Below, piece after piece: positions 11,196-20,413 of a DNA stretch of 21,591 nucleotides. The notes beneath the pieces were generated by a model. It was not told the DNA's origin. It saw only the letters and a program-made list of their open reading frames with translations, and did no database searches. The stretch is from Stentor coeruleus (taxonomy: Eukaryota > Ciliophora > Heterotrichea > Heterotrichida > Stentoridae), in NCBI GenBank assembly GCA_001970955.1, contig MPUH01001188.1, positions 1-21,591 on the forward strand, given 5' to 3'. A program made the translations under genes and the position numbers. Position 1 is the first letter of the stretch; each line of letters starts with the position of its first letter.

Positions 11196-11365
11196 TTACT
11201 TGCAAGCATCTTTTGCAGAAATTCTAGACTCATAGTCCTGGTTAAGTATTTTTTCTAATAAATCTCTAGCCTCAGATGAAATTCTGTTATCCAATGCCAT
11301 TTACCTTGGCTTGGATTTCCTCCCATCACTTCAGACGAACAGATGTTCTCCGGTTAGAAGCTGAT
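11196..11365 (-). pseudogene. Protein kinase C-lobe relic
   Basis: The minus-strand frame 11300-11196 encodes 34 residues, including ISSEARDLLEKIL and DYESRISAKDA. This matches the end of eukaryotic Ser/Thr kinase domains (subdomain XI: S-x-E-A-x-D-L-L, then D-x-x-x-R-I-S-A, with R the near-invariant subdomain XI Arg). It stops just where an A-L-x-H-P-W segment is expected. Just upstream in other frames are fragments compatible with earlier kinase parts (LLTGEHLF, and KWHWIT before the ISSEA segment). Stops and frame changes separate them. No ATP-binding lobe or catalytic HRD/DFG motif is visible within the flanking few hundred bases. I read it as a decayed, truncated kinase gene. Confidence 0.55.
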
Positions 11366-11591
11366 TCATTTTAGTTTCACAGTCCAGATGATAATTTTCT
11401 CAGAATGTTATTAAAATATAAAAATAATTATTCTGATACAAATTATATCAAGATTAAGATATTTTTAAGTTTATTCCACCTAATTGATTTTCTTTTTGTA
11501 AACGATTATAAGCTTGATATCGATATAAGATTATCACAAACAATTAATAGAAATATATGATAAAATTATAATTATTCCCAAACTTGCCGAA

Positions 11592-12157
11592 TTACTTTTT
11601 AATCTTGCTTTCAAAATATTCTTCAACAAATCTTCTTATCATAAACTGCCTACGCATAGTTTTATCCTTAACCCCAGAAGAAAATATACTAAAATGTCTT
11701 CCATCAACAATATTCACTTCTAAATTATAACATTTTGTTGATTTCCCAGATTCCTTTAACTTGACATTAACAATCTGCCCAACTGCAAATCTACTAACAT
11801 TTTTAAGCACAAGTAGCCTATTTTCTACTAAATAAGAGTCATCATCATCAACAGCAGCAAGATAAAGTTTTTCATACTTACTTAAATACAAGCAAATAAT
11901 CGTCATAAAACTAAATCCTACAGCAATAACAAATCTCCACCAAACACTATATAATTTTTACTTTGGATCATTGTGAAGCATAATTAATGCCCATACAGTA
12001 AACCCTAAGTATATTAAAGCAACTATCCACATGTAAATTGGCCAATCTGTAAGGACAAGGACTTTTGGCTTGATAAGTATATTAAAGCAACTGTCCACAT
12101 GTAAATTGGCCAATCTGTAAGGACAAGGACTTTTGGCTTGATAAGAGATTTTACCAT
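11592..12157 (-). CDS. Small protein with two transmembrane helices and a cytosolic C-terminal domain
   Basis: Family not recognised. The gene is recovered only by joining parts: ATG at 12157, one copy of the 68-bp duplication (12006-12141) discounted, and a 15-nt intron (11947-11961) removed. This gives exactly 161 codons (160 aa plus TAA). Residues 1-16 are basic/hydrophobic (MVKSLIKPKV). Helices lie at about 17-37 (rich in aromatic residues, PIYMWIVALIYLGF) and 47-65. The remaining 95 residues hold an acidic DDDD turn and a beta-rich segment (RLLVLKNVSRFAVGQIVNV), then a basic helical end (KDKTMRRQFMIRRFVEEYF). Paired N-terminal helices followed by a beta-rich domain recall PH-like membrane proteins, but that is only a resemblance. 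It is divergent from the gene at 12579 across a 421-bp spacer. Confidence 0.75.
11947..11961 (-). other. 15-nt spliceosomal intron
   Basis: On the minus strand this reads gtaaaaattatatag, exactly 15 nt, starting GT and ending AG. Without removal the frame meets an in-frame TAA within it; with removal, helix 1 joins helix 2 in one frame. Tiny 15-nt introns are established for heterotrich ciliates. Confidence 0.8.
12006..12141. repeat. 68-bp tandem duplication inside the two-helix membrane gene
   Basis: Positions 12006-12073 are repeated at 12074-12141 with one mismatch and no N. The length is not a multiple of three, so it breaks the minus-strand coding frame; using one copy restores it. It is probably an assembly overlap between slightly different haplotypes or reads, though a real mutation cannot be excluded. 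Confidence 0.9.
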
Positions 12158-12578
12158 TATGATATTATAATATATATGAAAAATGTTTTCTTTGTTTGAA
12201 TGAATTATGAGTTTTATAATGCTTAAGATATGTTTAAATGGATAATCATAGTATGTTTTATTTTTATTTCCTAATTGCGAATTATGATATTTTTAAAGTT
12301 TTTTAGTTTTTAAGTTTGTTTTGTTGGAGCTCTCCTGTGAATTGTTTTGATGGTTTTTACTGTGATTTCTGCAAGTTTGGTTGTTAATATGCTAGTGTAA
12401 TTATTCTCGACAAGATATTTTATAATGAATTCTGATCTTAACAATATTTAAATTCCTTTCATTTTAAAACATTCTCAAACTTTGACGATAAGAGTTTTTT
12501 AAACTCCTTAATCCTCATTAAAATCTTAGTTTCTAGTATTTTATCATACAAAAAAATACTTTGTATACCTAAAAAGAT
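12158..12578. promoter_or_regulatory. Divergent promoter region
   Basis: A 421-bp AT-rich spacer between two divergent starts (12157 minus, 12579 plus). No gene and no definable motif. Confidence 0.4.
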
Positions 12579-13055
12579 ATGGAAGATGAACTTGAAACAC
12601 AAATTTCACACAAGATCAGTCAAACAATGTTTACTTCAGCAAGTCCTTTATTACAAAATATTTCTATGGTAAATTCAAAGGTTTATTCCCCTTTACCAAA
12701 TACTTATGAGAAAATTATAGGTTTTTCACCTAAGAAAGTTAGAAAATTACGCTATGCTAATGAAAGAAAAAAGAATAACACAATGGATTTTAGTATTCCT
12801 GTAAAAGTTGCTGATTTTAAAGAGCTTTTATCTCCTTTTTCTATAAAAACTAGAGATTATTGTGCGTTGTATTCAAACTTTCCACTATATACTCATGAGT
12901 TTGTTCATTTCCCCAGTTTAAAGCCGAAAATTCCAGTCTCTAAGAATCCAAAACAACTCAGAAGCAAAGATTATCCTGAAATGATTGGAAGTCGAAAAGA
13001 ACTAACAATAAGGAAAAATAAAAAACGGTCTGATGGATTTAGTAGCTTTTCTTAG
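12579..13055 (+). CDS. Hypothetical basic protein, 158 aa
   Basis: Not recognised. Start ATG 12579 is preceded in frame by TAA at 12570-12572; stop is TAG. The N-terminal 25 residues are mildly acidic and polar. Two basic clusters follow (KKVRKLRYANERKK at about 52-65 and RKNKKR at about 145-150), which could be nuclear localisation signals. The middle is rich in Pro, Phe and Tyr. S50-P-K-K fits the CDK consensus S-P-x-K/R, and other Ser-Pro pairs occur at about 37 and 85. There is no transmembrane segment or signal peptide. It is convergent with the cyclin gene across 683 bp. A CDK-substrate role is speculation from the motif only. No intron visible. Confidence 0.65.
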   Translation: MEDELETQISHKISQTMFTSASPLLQNISMVNSKVYSPLPNTYEKIIGFSPKKVRKLRYANERKKNNTMDFSIPVKVADFKELLSPFSIKTRDYCALYSNFPLYTHEFVHFPSLKPKIPVSKNPKQLRSKDYPEMIGSRKELTIRKNKKRSDGFSSFS

Positions 13056-13738
13056 CTGAATTTTTAGAGTTTATTTATAGTTTTATAATAAATTTATTAG
13101 AGTGGTAGACTCAATTCCAGCTTTGAAAGAAATTTAGGATAAGTTTTAAGTTTTGGATATACATTTTTGTAGTAGTCGTTAGGTTTATTAGAGTTTGATG
13201 AGACTATGAGAATTTTTAATTGTTGGATTTCATTATTATAATATAAATTTAAGCGAGGAATTATTCCTAACATTAACATAAATTTAATATAAAATAGTGT
13301 TGTTGGTTTCAAAGAATAGATTGAACTAAAAATCCCCTGCTTTACAAAGTTTAAATCAAGAATGAAATTATTAAATCAAATTTATAGGGAACTTTTATTA
13401 TAACAACATAATAAAATAACTCTTTATAGTCTACAGAATTCAAAAACTTTATCACACATAAAAATTACTCAACTTAAAAATCCAAATAATCAATTCAATT
13501 CCTCATAACCTCAAAACATTTTGTAACACAAAAAAACCTTCATAAAAAATCCCATATCAAAAACTTTTAAAATCCTATCAAACTCTATATAAATAAAAAA
13601 ACCAAAAAAAAAACTTAAACTACCTCAGTTCCAACAAAAATCTAATCCAAAAACTCATCAAACTAATCCAACTCTAATCCTCAAATCTATCAAAAACCTA
13701 ATTCTCATATTTAAAAAGTCTATAAATCTATAAACATC
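13056..13738. other. Convergent intergenic region with strong C-over-G skew
   Basis: This region holds the 3' flanks of the 12579 gene and the cyclin gene. From about 13440 to 13738 the plus strand has almost no G (about two in the 180 bases 13561-13740) but many C. A 71-codon minus-strand frame at 13097-13312 is probably chance. No repeat or RNA gene seen. Confidence 0.5.
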
Positions 13739-14647
13739 CTATATCTTGACCTGTAATTTAGCAACTTCAAAATATTTCTGATGCATAAATTTCTTCCTAA
13801 CAGCCTGTAAAGTAAAATTCTCCGCTCTCTGTAAGACCAATGCTAAATCCTTTGCACACACCCTAATCTCAGCATCCGTATTTGTAGTCTGTTCACTTAA
13901 GCTTCTCGAGCAATTCTTCAATATTTTTTGCGTTAAATACATAGCCGAAGCAGCAATATTTGAAGGTTTATACTTAAGGAATTTATATTCAACAAGAGCT
14001 AATTCAATAAGATATCTTGCGAAATTAAAGGCATACTCATCAATTTCACAAACTCTTGCATATCTTTGTAAGAATCTAAAAGTACTTGGAGTAGTTAAAT
14101 TAAAACATAAACATCGTAAAATGTTGTTTTCTGTTTCTAAAACCTGTTCTGCTGTATAAGCACTATCAGTTATATAAACAAAGTCTTTGATTTCTGGTGC
14201 GTAAATTTCTTCGTATTTACAAGCTATGAGCATTGAACTAACACCAACAAGTTGAAGATTTTCTCTAATAACTTGGGTTTTTTCTAGATATCGGTCGACT
14301 ATGTTGACGGTTAGAAAAAGGGTTTCTTCGACTAGTTTGAACTTGTGATGTACTTCTACTAGCCAGTCTATTAAGATACTTCGCATTTTTTCGTTAATGC
14401 TTTCTTGTATTGTCATGTACCCTGGACGAGGTAAGTAAATTGTTTCGGTTTGATGAAGGTAATTGTATATATCGTTTGCATATTCCCCAAGGTATAATGG
14501 ATCTTTTGAGTCTTGGTTTTCGGATTTTGATGTAAACATGACATTAGTTATGTCAGTGCCGAAAGCCCGGTGACGAGAAGAGTGAGAGTTTTTAATTCTG
14601 GGTACACAGTTCTCATTATTTTCATGTGTAAGTGCACGGATACTCAT
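13739..14647 (-). CDS. Mitotic cyclin, A/B type
   Basis: Regulatory subunit that would bind and activate a cyclin-dependent kinase. ATG at 14647 with an in-frame TAA three codons upstream; 302 residues; stop TAG. The cyclin N-box (about 60-187) carries MRSILIDWLVEVH (88-100), the signature of A/B cyclins, followed by ETLFLTVNIVDRYL and LIACKYEEIYAPE. The C-terminal cyclin fold (about 189-290) has YKPSNIAASAMYL and ends with CAKDL and LQAVRKKF. The N-terminus is short (about 55 residues before the box). It has RAFGTDITN at 27-35, resembling a cyclin destruction box (RxxLxDIxN) but with G in the Leu position and one extra residue before D-I-x-N, so the degron is degenerate or alternative. No intron is needed. 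Divergent from the element at 15512. Confidence 0.92.
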   Translation of the reverse strand: MSIRALTHENNENCVPRIKNSHSSRHRAFGTDITNVMFTSKSENQDSKDPLYLGEYANDIYNYLHQTETIYLPRPGYMTIQESINEKMRSILIDWLVEVHHKFKLVEETLFLTVNIVDRYLEKTQVIRENLQLVGVSSMLIACKYEEIYAPEIKDFVYITDSAYTAEQVLETENNILRCLCFNLTTPSTFRFLQRYARVCEIDEYAFNFARYLIELALVEYKFLKYKPSNIAASAMYLTQKILKNCSRSLSEQTTNTDAEIRVCAKDLALVLQRAENFTLQAVRKKFMHQKYFEVAKLQVKI

Positions 14648-15511
14648 AGAATATTAATTTATATCAAATATGATCTTAACGGATTTTATCTTTTTGCCCA
14701 TATACAGAAATTTAAATTTTTTCTATTGATCAAATAGGATTTAAAAATCATGATGATAGAAAAATATGTAGGAAAGAGGAAGTAGATTGTTTTTTTGAGT
14801 AAGATTTTTATAGCAGATAAGATTAGGAATTATGTTTTTTCGTATGGGATAAGATGAAAATTTTCAATAGGTATGTGGAATTATGAGTGAATTTTTAAAT
14901 TAAATATTGGGTTGGAGGTATTTAAGAGTTTTTAGGCTGATTGGGATGAGGCTAGTAAAAATTCGATAGGTGTTATGAAATAGGATTTAAAAATATGAGA
15001 AGCTGAGAGTAAAAAATATGATAAAAGATGAAGAAAATAGAGTGAAAGGGTTAGAGAATTTTATATAGAAGATGCTTGATAAGAGATTTTTTTTGTAATT
15101 AATTAAGGCAAGCAATAGGAAATATGATAGAATAAATTATTAGGTATTGATGAATTTTATATGTTTGGTGGGTTAAAAATTATAATATAATACCATTACT
15201 AGTATTTTTTTTGTTCCTGCTTAATGATACTATTTTTTTAAGCTATATGGCCATTTGGGATAATCTATAAAACTTATCCAAAGACACTTTAAAATTTATG
15301 AATTTCCAAGTTAATCTTATGAAAATGTAAGTATGAAATTATGTGGAATATGTCCGAATCTACCTAAAGAAAGAGATCGTAGGACAAACAAACCTCGATC
15401 GAACAAGGTTTAAACCATGGTATCTTAAATATCATCTACTTTAAACTTTTAATAGAATCAATTTTAAATATAAATATGAATTCTAATTTAACTATAATAT
15501 AATTTGCAAAT
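14648..15511. other. Cyclin upstream region and left flank of the OTU-integrase element
   Basis: About 860 bp without a supported gene. From 14750 to 15160 the plus strand is G-rich and C-poor, the opposite of the cyclin 3' flank. A small imperfect hairpin (arms 15254-15263 and 15274-15282, one bulged G) and adjacent palindromes near 15381-15418 (cgatcg, ggtttaaacc, ccatgg) are visible. No terminal inverted repeat matching the right side of the element was found. Confidence 0.45.
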
Positions 15512-17674
15512 ATGGGCGGAAAACGTAGAAGTCGTTCAGAATCTAGAAAAGGAAGTAAAAAAAAATGTAAGGCGACATAGCGAGAAAAATAAAGAAATAT
15601 CAAATGGAAATGAAAAAAAGGAGAAGAAAGATGAGAAAAAGGTACCAAAAAGTTTAACTAAAACTAATCTGGAAGAAATTCCTTACAAGTTTCAGGACAT
15701 AAAAGATGAAATAAGCGAAAAATATTCCGAAGAAGAAAGCATAAACGAAAGTGAAAATAAAAGCGAAAAGAAGAATACACCTACCTTAAAAGAAAACCTT
15801 CTGGCTCGGTATGCCAAAAAAGGGCCAAACTTGATGATGGAAAGTTCAAAATAACTGAGGAAACAGTGGATGTCCAAAAGGATGGAAATTGCTTTTATAG
15901 ATGCATTTCCAGGGCTATTTTTCCGATGAAGATAAATGGAATGAAATAAAAGAAAGGGCTATCAATTACTTTATTGTCAATAAGTCATTTGTATTGCCTG
16001 ACTTTCCTAATGCTTATATTGAAGACGTTATAAATATGCATTCGAGAAAATTTAAAAAAACAAATAATAGACATCTATTAGGAAATTGCTTTTATAGATG
16101 CATTTCCAGGGCTATTTTTTCCGATGAAGATAAATGGAATGAAATAAAAGAAAGGGCTATCAATTACTTTATTGTCAATAAGTAATTTGTATTGCCTGAC
16201 TTTCCTAATGCTAATAACTAACTAATTATAAATATGCATTCGAAAAATAATCAATGGGCTGATGATATAATGATATTAGTAACAGCTCATTGCTTTGATA
16301 TTCAAATCATAGTTAATTCAAGCCAATATAATAGGAATATTGTATATTTAGAAGATCAAAAAGATCGAATTGTAAAATTGAAGCATACTTCAGGAAATCA
16401 CTTTAAACTTCTAAATAACAGAAATATTATTCCTGAGTCTTCCTCTATTAGACTAAATAAAAAAGAGATAGCCAAAATGAGATAGAAATTACTAGAAGAT
16501 TCCGAATTTGTTCCCTTTATTAGTGGAAATGGTACTATGGATCATTACCAAAAATTATTTGATTTCCACACTAAAGATCTGATTCCAGAAAGTATTGTAC
16601 CTTAATTAATGGTAAAAAAGACTGGAAAAGGAGAGCTAGAAATTACAATGTTGTCCCCTTTCCAATAAATACTTTAACTAATTCGAGATTAGTTCATCGA
16701 ATAAATGATGGGAAAGATATTGTTGTTATACCTTTCACAAAAGACTTGCCGAAAATTTTCCAGGCTGCACATGTACCTGATGGGATCCATTTATCTTATA
16801 AGAGGTCTAAGGTAATGCTCAATCAATTGAAAATTAAATACAGTGGATGCTCCCAAAATTTAAATGCTTTTATTAAGGCTTGTTCCATATGCTTCAAGGA
16901 AAAATCACCCAGAGAAAAACCCCAGAAATTCAATCCTATTGAAACTTCAAGGCCAAAAGAATTGATTCAGTTTGATTGTGTGCATTTAGAAAAAAAATGC
17001 GGACCTAAAAAATATTTATTAACAGCAATTGATCACTTTTCGAAATTTGGTTTGGTGTTCTTAATTCCAAAACTTAATTCAGAAAATACCAAAAATTGCT
17101 TAGAGATTGTCCATAGAGAATGTGATTATGCTATTGAAAATGTTCACACAGACAATGGAACAGAATTTAAAAAAAAATTTGAAATGTACTTGACTGATCA
17201 TAGAATTAATAGAAGATTAGGAGCACCATACAAGCCAACCACTCAAGGTTCAGTTGAAAGATTTAACAGAACGATACAGGATTTACTTGACACAAGTTTT
17301 TTTTCTAAGGGAAGTTCTACTTCAGGCTTTGATATTGAAAATGAGCTAAAGATTATTACTAACCTCTACAACAATAATTTTATCTATTCAACTACAGGAC
17401 AAATACCAGTAAAACTAATAAATGAAGAAAACCAACAAATTTTACAAAATGTCTTTGAAAGAAGAAACAAAATAGTTGGTAAAGCTTGTAAAAAAAATCA
17501 TTTAGCTTTAATTTACAAGTAAATCAGCATGATAATGCAATTCTTGAAGTTAATAGTAAAATTTGGTACTTGCCAAGTGTAAGTAAGCTACTAAAAAAAT
17601 TAAAATCTACTCTCTTTGAAGACAAGGAAATAATTCAGGTCAAAGAGGAATGCCTAAAAGCCCCAACAACTTGA
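15512..17674 (+). pseudogene. Mobile-element gene: OTU-like cysteine protease fused to DDE integrase, decayed
   Basis: Remnant of one long transposon protein. It begins at ATG 15512 with a basic, Ser-rich N-terminus (MGGKRRSRSESRKGSK) and a charged spacer. An OTU protease domain follows: KDGNCFYR (catalytic D and C) near 15878 and TSGNHFKLL (catalytic H) near 16390. Then come an H2C2 zinc-binding domain (H and H near 16770-16790, C-x2-C near 16881) and an rve integrase core with D at 16974, D at 17151 (HTDNGTEF) and E at 17256 (GSVERFNRT), with 34 residues between the second D and E. A C-terminal tail ends at TGA 17674. The frame breaks at an A9 run (15558-15566), near an A6 run (15812-15817), at the OTU duplication, at TAG 16483, near 16600 and near 17500. 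No reverse transcriptase is present, so this looks like a cut-and-paste or solo integrase element rather than a complete retroelement. The conserved catalytic residues suggest recent decay or sequence errors. Confidence 0.8.
15884..16248 (+). repeat. Duplicated segment of the OTU domain, offset 197 bp
   Basis: The block 15884-16057 recurs at 16081-16248, nearly identical for about 130 bp and then with a divergent patch (copy 1 tatattgaagac, copy 2 aataactaacta). Copy 1 has one T fewer in the T run after the Cys motif, which breaks its frame. Copy 2 has TAA where copy 1 has TCA (NKS FVLPDF becomes NK stop). Only one copy is needed for a full OTU domain. Confidence 0.9.
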
Positions 17675-17721
17675 GAAATTTCTTCCCAAAAAATCAAAAA
17701 AATTTATTTAAATAATTATTT

Positions 17722-17738
17722 CTAAATTTAATCAGCTT
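17722..17738 (+). repeat. Dispersed 18-nt motif, copy B (one T missing)
   Basis: ctaaatttaatcagctt, matching copy A (917-934) and copy C (17907-17924) except for one T. It lies 48 bp past the integrase stop. Confidence 0.6.
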
Positions 17739-17906
17739 TAGGCAAAAATTTTTAAAAATGCATAAGAGAAAAGAGCAATAAAATCAAAGGAAAGGTAGAT
17801 AGCATCATAAAAACTTCGTAGAAAACATTGATAATAAGAGAAAACATCTGAAAATTAAATAATACAGAGTTCACGACTGTGAACGATATATTTTCTAACT
17901 GACTAA

Positions 17907-17924
17907 CTAAATTTTAATCAGCTT
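17907..17924 (+). repeat. Dispersed 18-nt motif, copy C
   Basis: ctaaattttaatcagctt, identical to copy A over 18 nt. It is preceded by gactaa, so taatcag could also be read as the 3' end of a longer intron leading into the open frame at 17911, which would be an alternative explanation. Confidence 0.6.
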
Positions 17925-18061
17925 TAACGATTACTATCATGGCTTGAAAGGGGAAATATGGAAAATAATTTCGGTAACAACAAGAAATAATTTACCTATT
18001 CTAATAATCCAATATAAAATGCTATTCCAATTAGCTTTCATATGGTCAAGGGTATTATCAA

Positions 18062-18076
18062 GTATTTAATATATAG
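18062..18076 (+). other. 15-nt spliceosomal intron
   Basis: gtatttaatatatag, exactly 15 nt, GT...AG, with an in-frame TAA inside. Removal joins the ATG at 18019 to the long open frame starting ITTPQPIVW. Its 3' part (atatag) matches the minus-strand intron at 11947-11961. Confidence 0.8.
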
Positions 18077-18951
18077 TAACAACTCCTCAACCAATAGTCT
18101 GGAACTCCTATTCCATCACAGATAAAATCCTATCGTTTTCTTACCCTCTTTATTCCTCATCTGCAACATATAGCATAAAATACGAAAACAATTCTTTAAC
18201 ATATTACCTCCCATCAACAACGAAATTAATCTCATCAATCCAATGCTATTTATCAGACTCAACTCAATTACTTATATCTTATTCAGTTACTGACTCTGAT
18301 ATAACAAGTTCATTTTCATCATCAGTAACACTTTTATGTGCAGGTTTACCTAATGCAATAGCAAGTATTTCATATACAAGTATATTGAAAAAAGTCACAT
18401 TAGCATGGAATTCAGTTGATGGGAATGGTAATTTAATACAAGGATATAGAATTAAAAGATATTTAACATCATGGAATGAAATAGGAACAACTTCTGCTAG
18501 TGTTTTAACTTATACTGATGAAGTGTCTTATGATATTGAATATATTTATGCAGTTTATGCTTATAATCAAGTTGGTGATGCTAGTAGCTCGTATAATTTA
18601 AAAGTTAAGATAAGTCAGATTGCTGATACAAGTAAAAGTACTATTACTCAACCTAGTAATTTATATGTTGGATATTCGAGTGAGTTTAAGGTTAATATGA
18701 AGGATTCAGGAGGAAATACGGTTATTAATCCTAGTTTGATGATATTAGAGATTAGAGATGTGTGTAGTGTTGATACTGGGTATGAGTGTAAGAGAGTTAG
18801 TGAAAGTGATAGCAACTACGTCTCTGATTTGCTTTCAGGATTCGAATATGTAAAAATGACATCAAATAATGATGGGACAATGTCTGGATTCTATACTCCT
18901 AAAATCCACGGTCCTTATTCATTTTCAATAATACAACTTCAGACCTATGGA

Positions 18952-19013
18952 TTATTATCTGATGTCTGGGATAACATCTGGTTTATTATCTGATGTCTGG
19001 GATAATATTTGGT
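18952..19013. repeat. 31-bp tandem duplication in PA14 region
   Basis: 18952-18982 and 18983-19013 match with two mismatches (c/t, c/t) and no N. It encodes LLSDVWDNIW twice in different frames. One copy restores the frame. Confidence 0.9.
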
Positions 19014-20413
19014 TTCTTTCCCCTTTAGACAAATCATATACAGTTTCTAATTTGAATCTTACATGGTCAGATGGTACTTTACTCTCAACATACTCATCAG
19101 AATACATTAGTTCTAAGTTTTTCACATTTCTTTATGTCCCTTACAATGAAAACTATACATTTTACTTAACAGCAGATGATAACTTTCGCCTTTATATTAA
19201 TGGAAGATTGCTTATTTCAGCTTGGGATATATGCTGTGAAGAGATTTCAGCTTTTATTGAATTGTCTGCTGATACTTATTACTTTTTACAGATTGAGTTT
19301 AGACAGCTTGATACAGAAGCTTCTCTTTTTATGTATTGGAGTTCTGGAACTTTTAATAAAGAAAAAATACCTGATGAGTATTTGTTTTGGCCTAAAAGGG
19401 TTAATGGAAGTCCTTGGATTCAGACTGTTGAGATTGGTTTGAGTACAGTAGAAAACTGTTATTTTATAGGAAATACCACAATGATTTCAGGAATTATATA
19501 TACGTTTTTAATGTACTCAGTTGATATATATGGGCAATTAATCGATAATAGTGATGATATTTTTGCAGTAGAGCTAAGAGGGCCTGGGGATTACTTTTTT
19601 GTCAGCACTTATGCAGGGGGTGGAATGAGTTATGCTAATATTATACCAGGAATCAGCGGTACATATACTATAAATGTTTTACTGTATGGAGAACATATAA
19701 AAGGATCACCTTATACAGCGATAGTAGAACCAGGTTATCCAAGTATATTAACATCTTATTTTGATATTCCTGAAAATGTTACTGCAGGGGAAGTAAACTA
19801 CATGGATGTAAAGCTAAAAGATGCATATGGCAATGATTGCTCAGGTGCAGAAGTGACCATGAGTATTATTTATGAAAATTCTGCCGAGTTTGCTAGTCCT
19901 ATAGGCGTTGCTGGAGTTGATCAAAGTTCATTTGGTTTCAATCATTCCGGCTTATACATAGACAAAACCCTAGAATACGTTCTCTATATAGTAGGAGACT
20001 ATAAAGTTACTATTTTCCTAGACCAAAGAATAGCAACAACATATACCTTAAAAGTTATCCCATCAAACTTATATTCTCCATACTAAATCCCAGTATTCTC
20101 CTCATCTTCAGTCACAGCAGGAAACATATTTTCATTCCAAGTCCAACTAAGAGATATTTACTATAACAACCTTATAATAAACTCCATCTCCTCATATTCT
20201 TTACAATCCTCCAGCAGTGAAACTATAAATGAATTATCAATATCCACATCTCAAGGTGTCACTACATTAGAATTTACTCCAACAAAAACAGGAACATTTA
20301 CTTTAACTCTAAAAATCGAAGAACTTCTTGTACAAAATATACCAAGTTATACAGTAAACTCTACAATATTGAGTATAAGATATTCAAGCATAACAACTCC
20401 ATCTTCAGCTTTA

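Larger units (their letters stand above)
15512..17738 (+). mobile_element. Putative integrase-type transposon, ends not defined
   Basis: Inferred extent of an element that carries the OTU-integrase gene. The right limit is placed at the second copy of the dispersed 18-nt motif (17722-17738), a guess. No terminal inverted repeats or target-site duplication could be established by eye, so true ends may lie outside this interval. Confidence 0.4.
17675..18018. other. Spacer between element and PA14 gene
   Basis: 344 bp. It contains motif copies B and C and a perfect hairpin, gttcac-gact-gtgaac, at 17869-17884. From 17911 a frame is open and in phase with the ATG at 18019, so the PA14 gene may have coding sequence upstream of that ATG (it would read FNDYYHGLKGEIW). 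Confidence 0.5.

Noticed and set aside
13097..13312. 71-codon minus-strand frame
   Set aside because: No family, low-complexity AT-rich composition, lies in a convergent intergenic region; best explained by chance.
15254..15282. Imperfect hairpin as transposon terminal repeat
   Set aside because: No partner on the right side of the element and only nine base pairs with a bulge.
15804..15850. Programmed -1 frameshift at gccaaaaaaggg in the OTU element
   Set aside because: The downstream OTU frame is indeed -1, but the site is not a good slippery heptamer (first codon would re-pair poorly) and the gene has several other unrelated breaks, so indel decay or error is simpler.
15436..15877. Two minus-strand frames opposite the OTU element N-terminus
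   Set aside because: Antisense of the Lys/Glu-rich coding region, giving Phe/Ser/Leu-rich shadows.
19176..19442. 88-codon plus-strand frame within the PA14 region
   Set aside because: Alternate frame of the well-supported PA14 domain.
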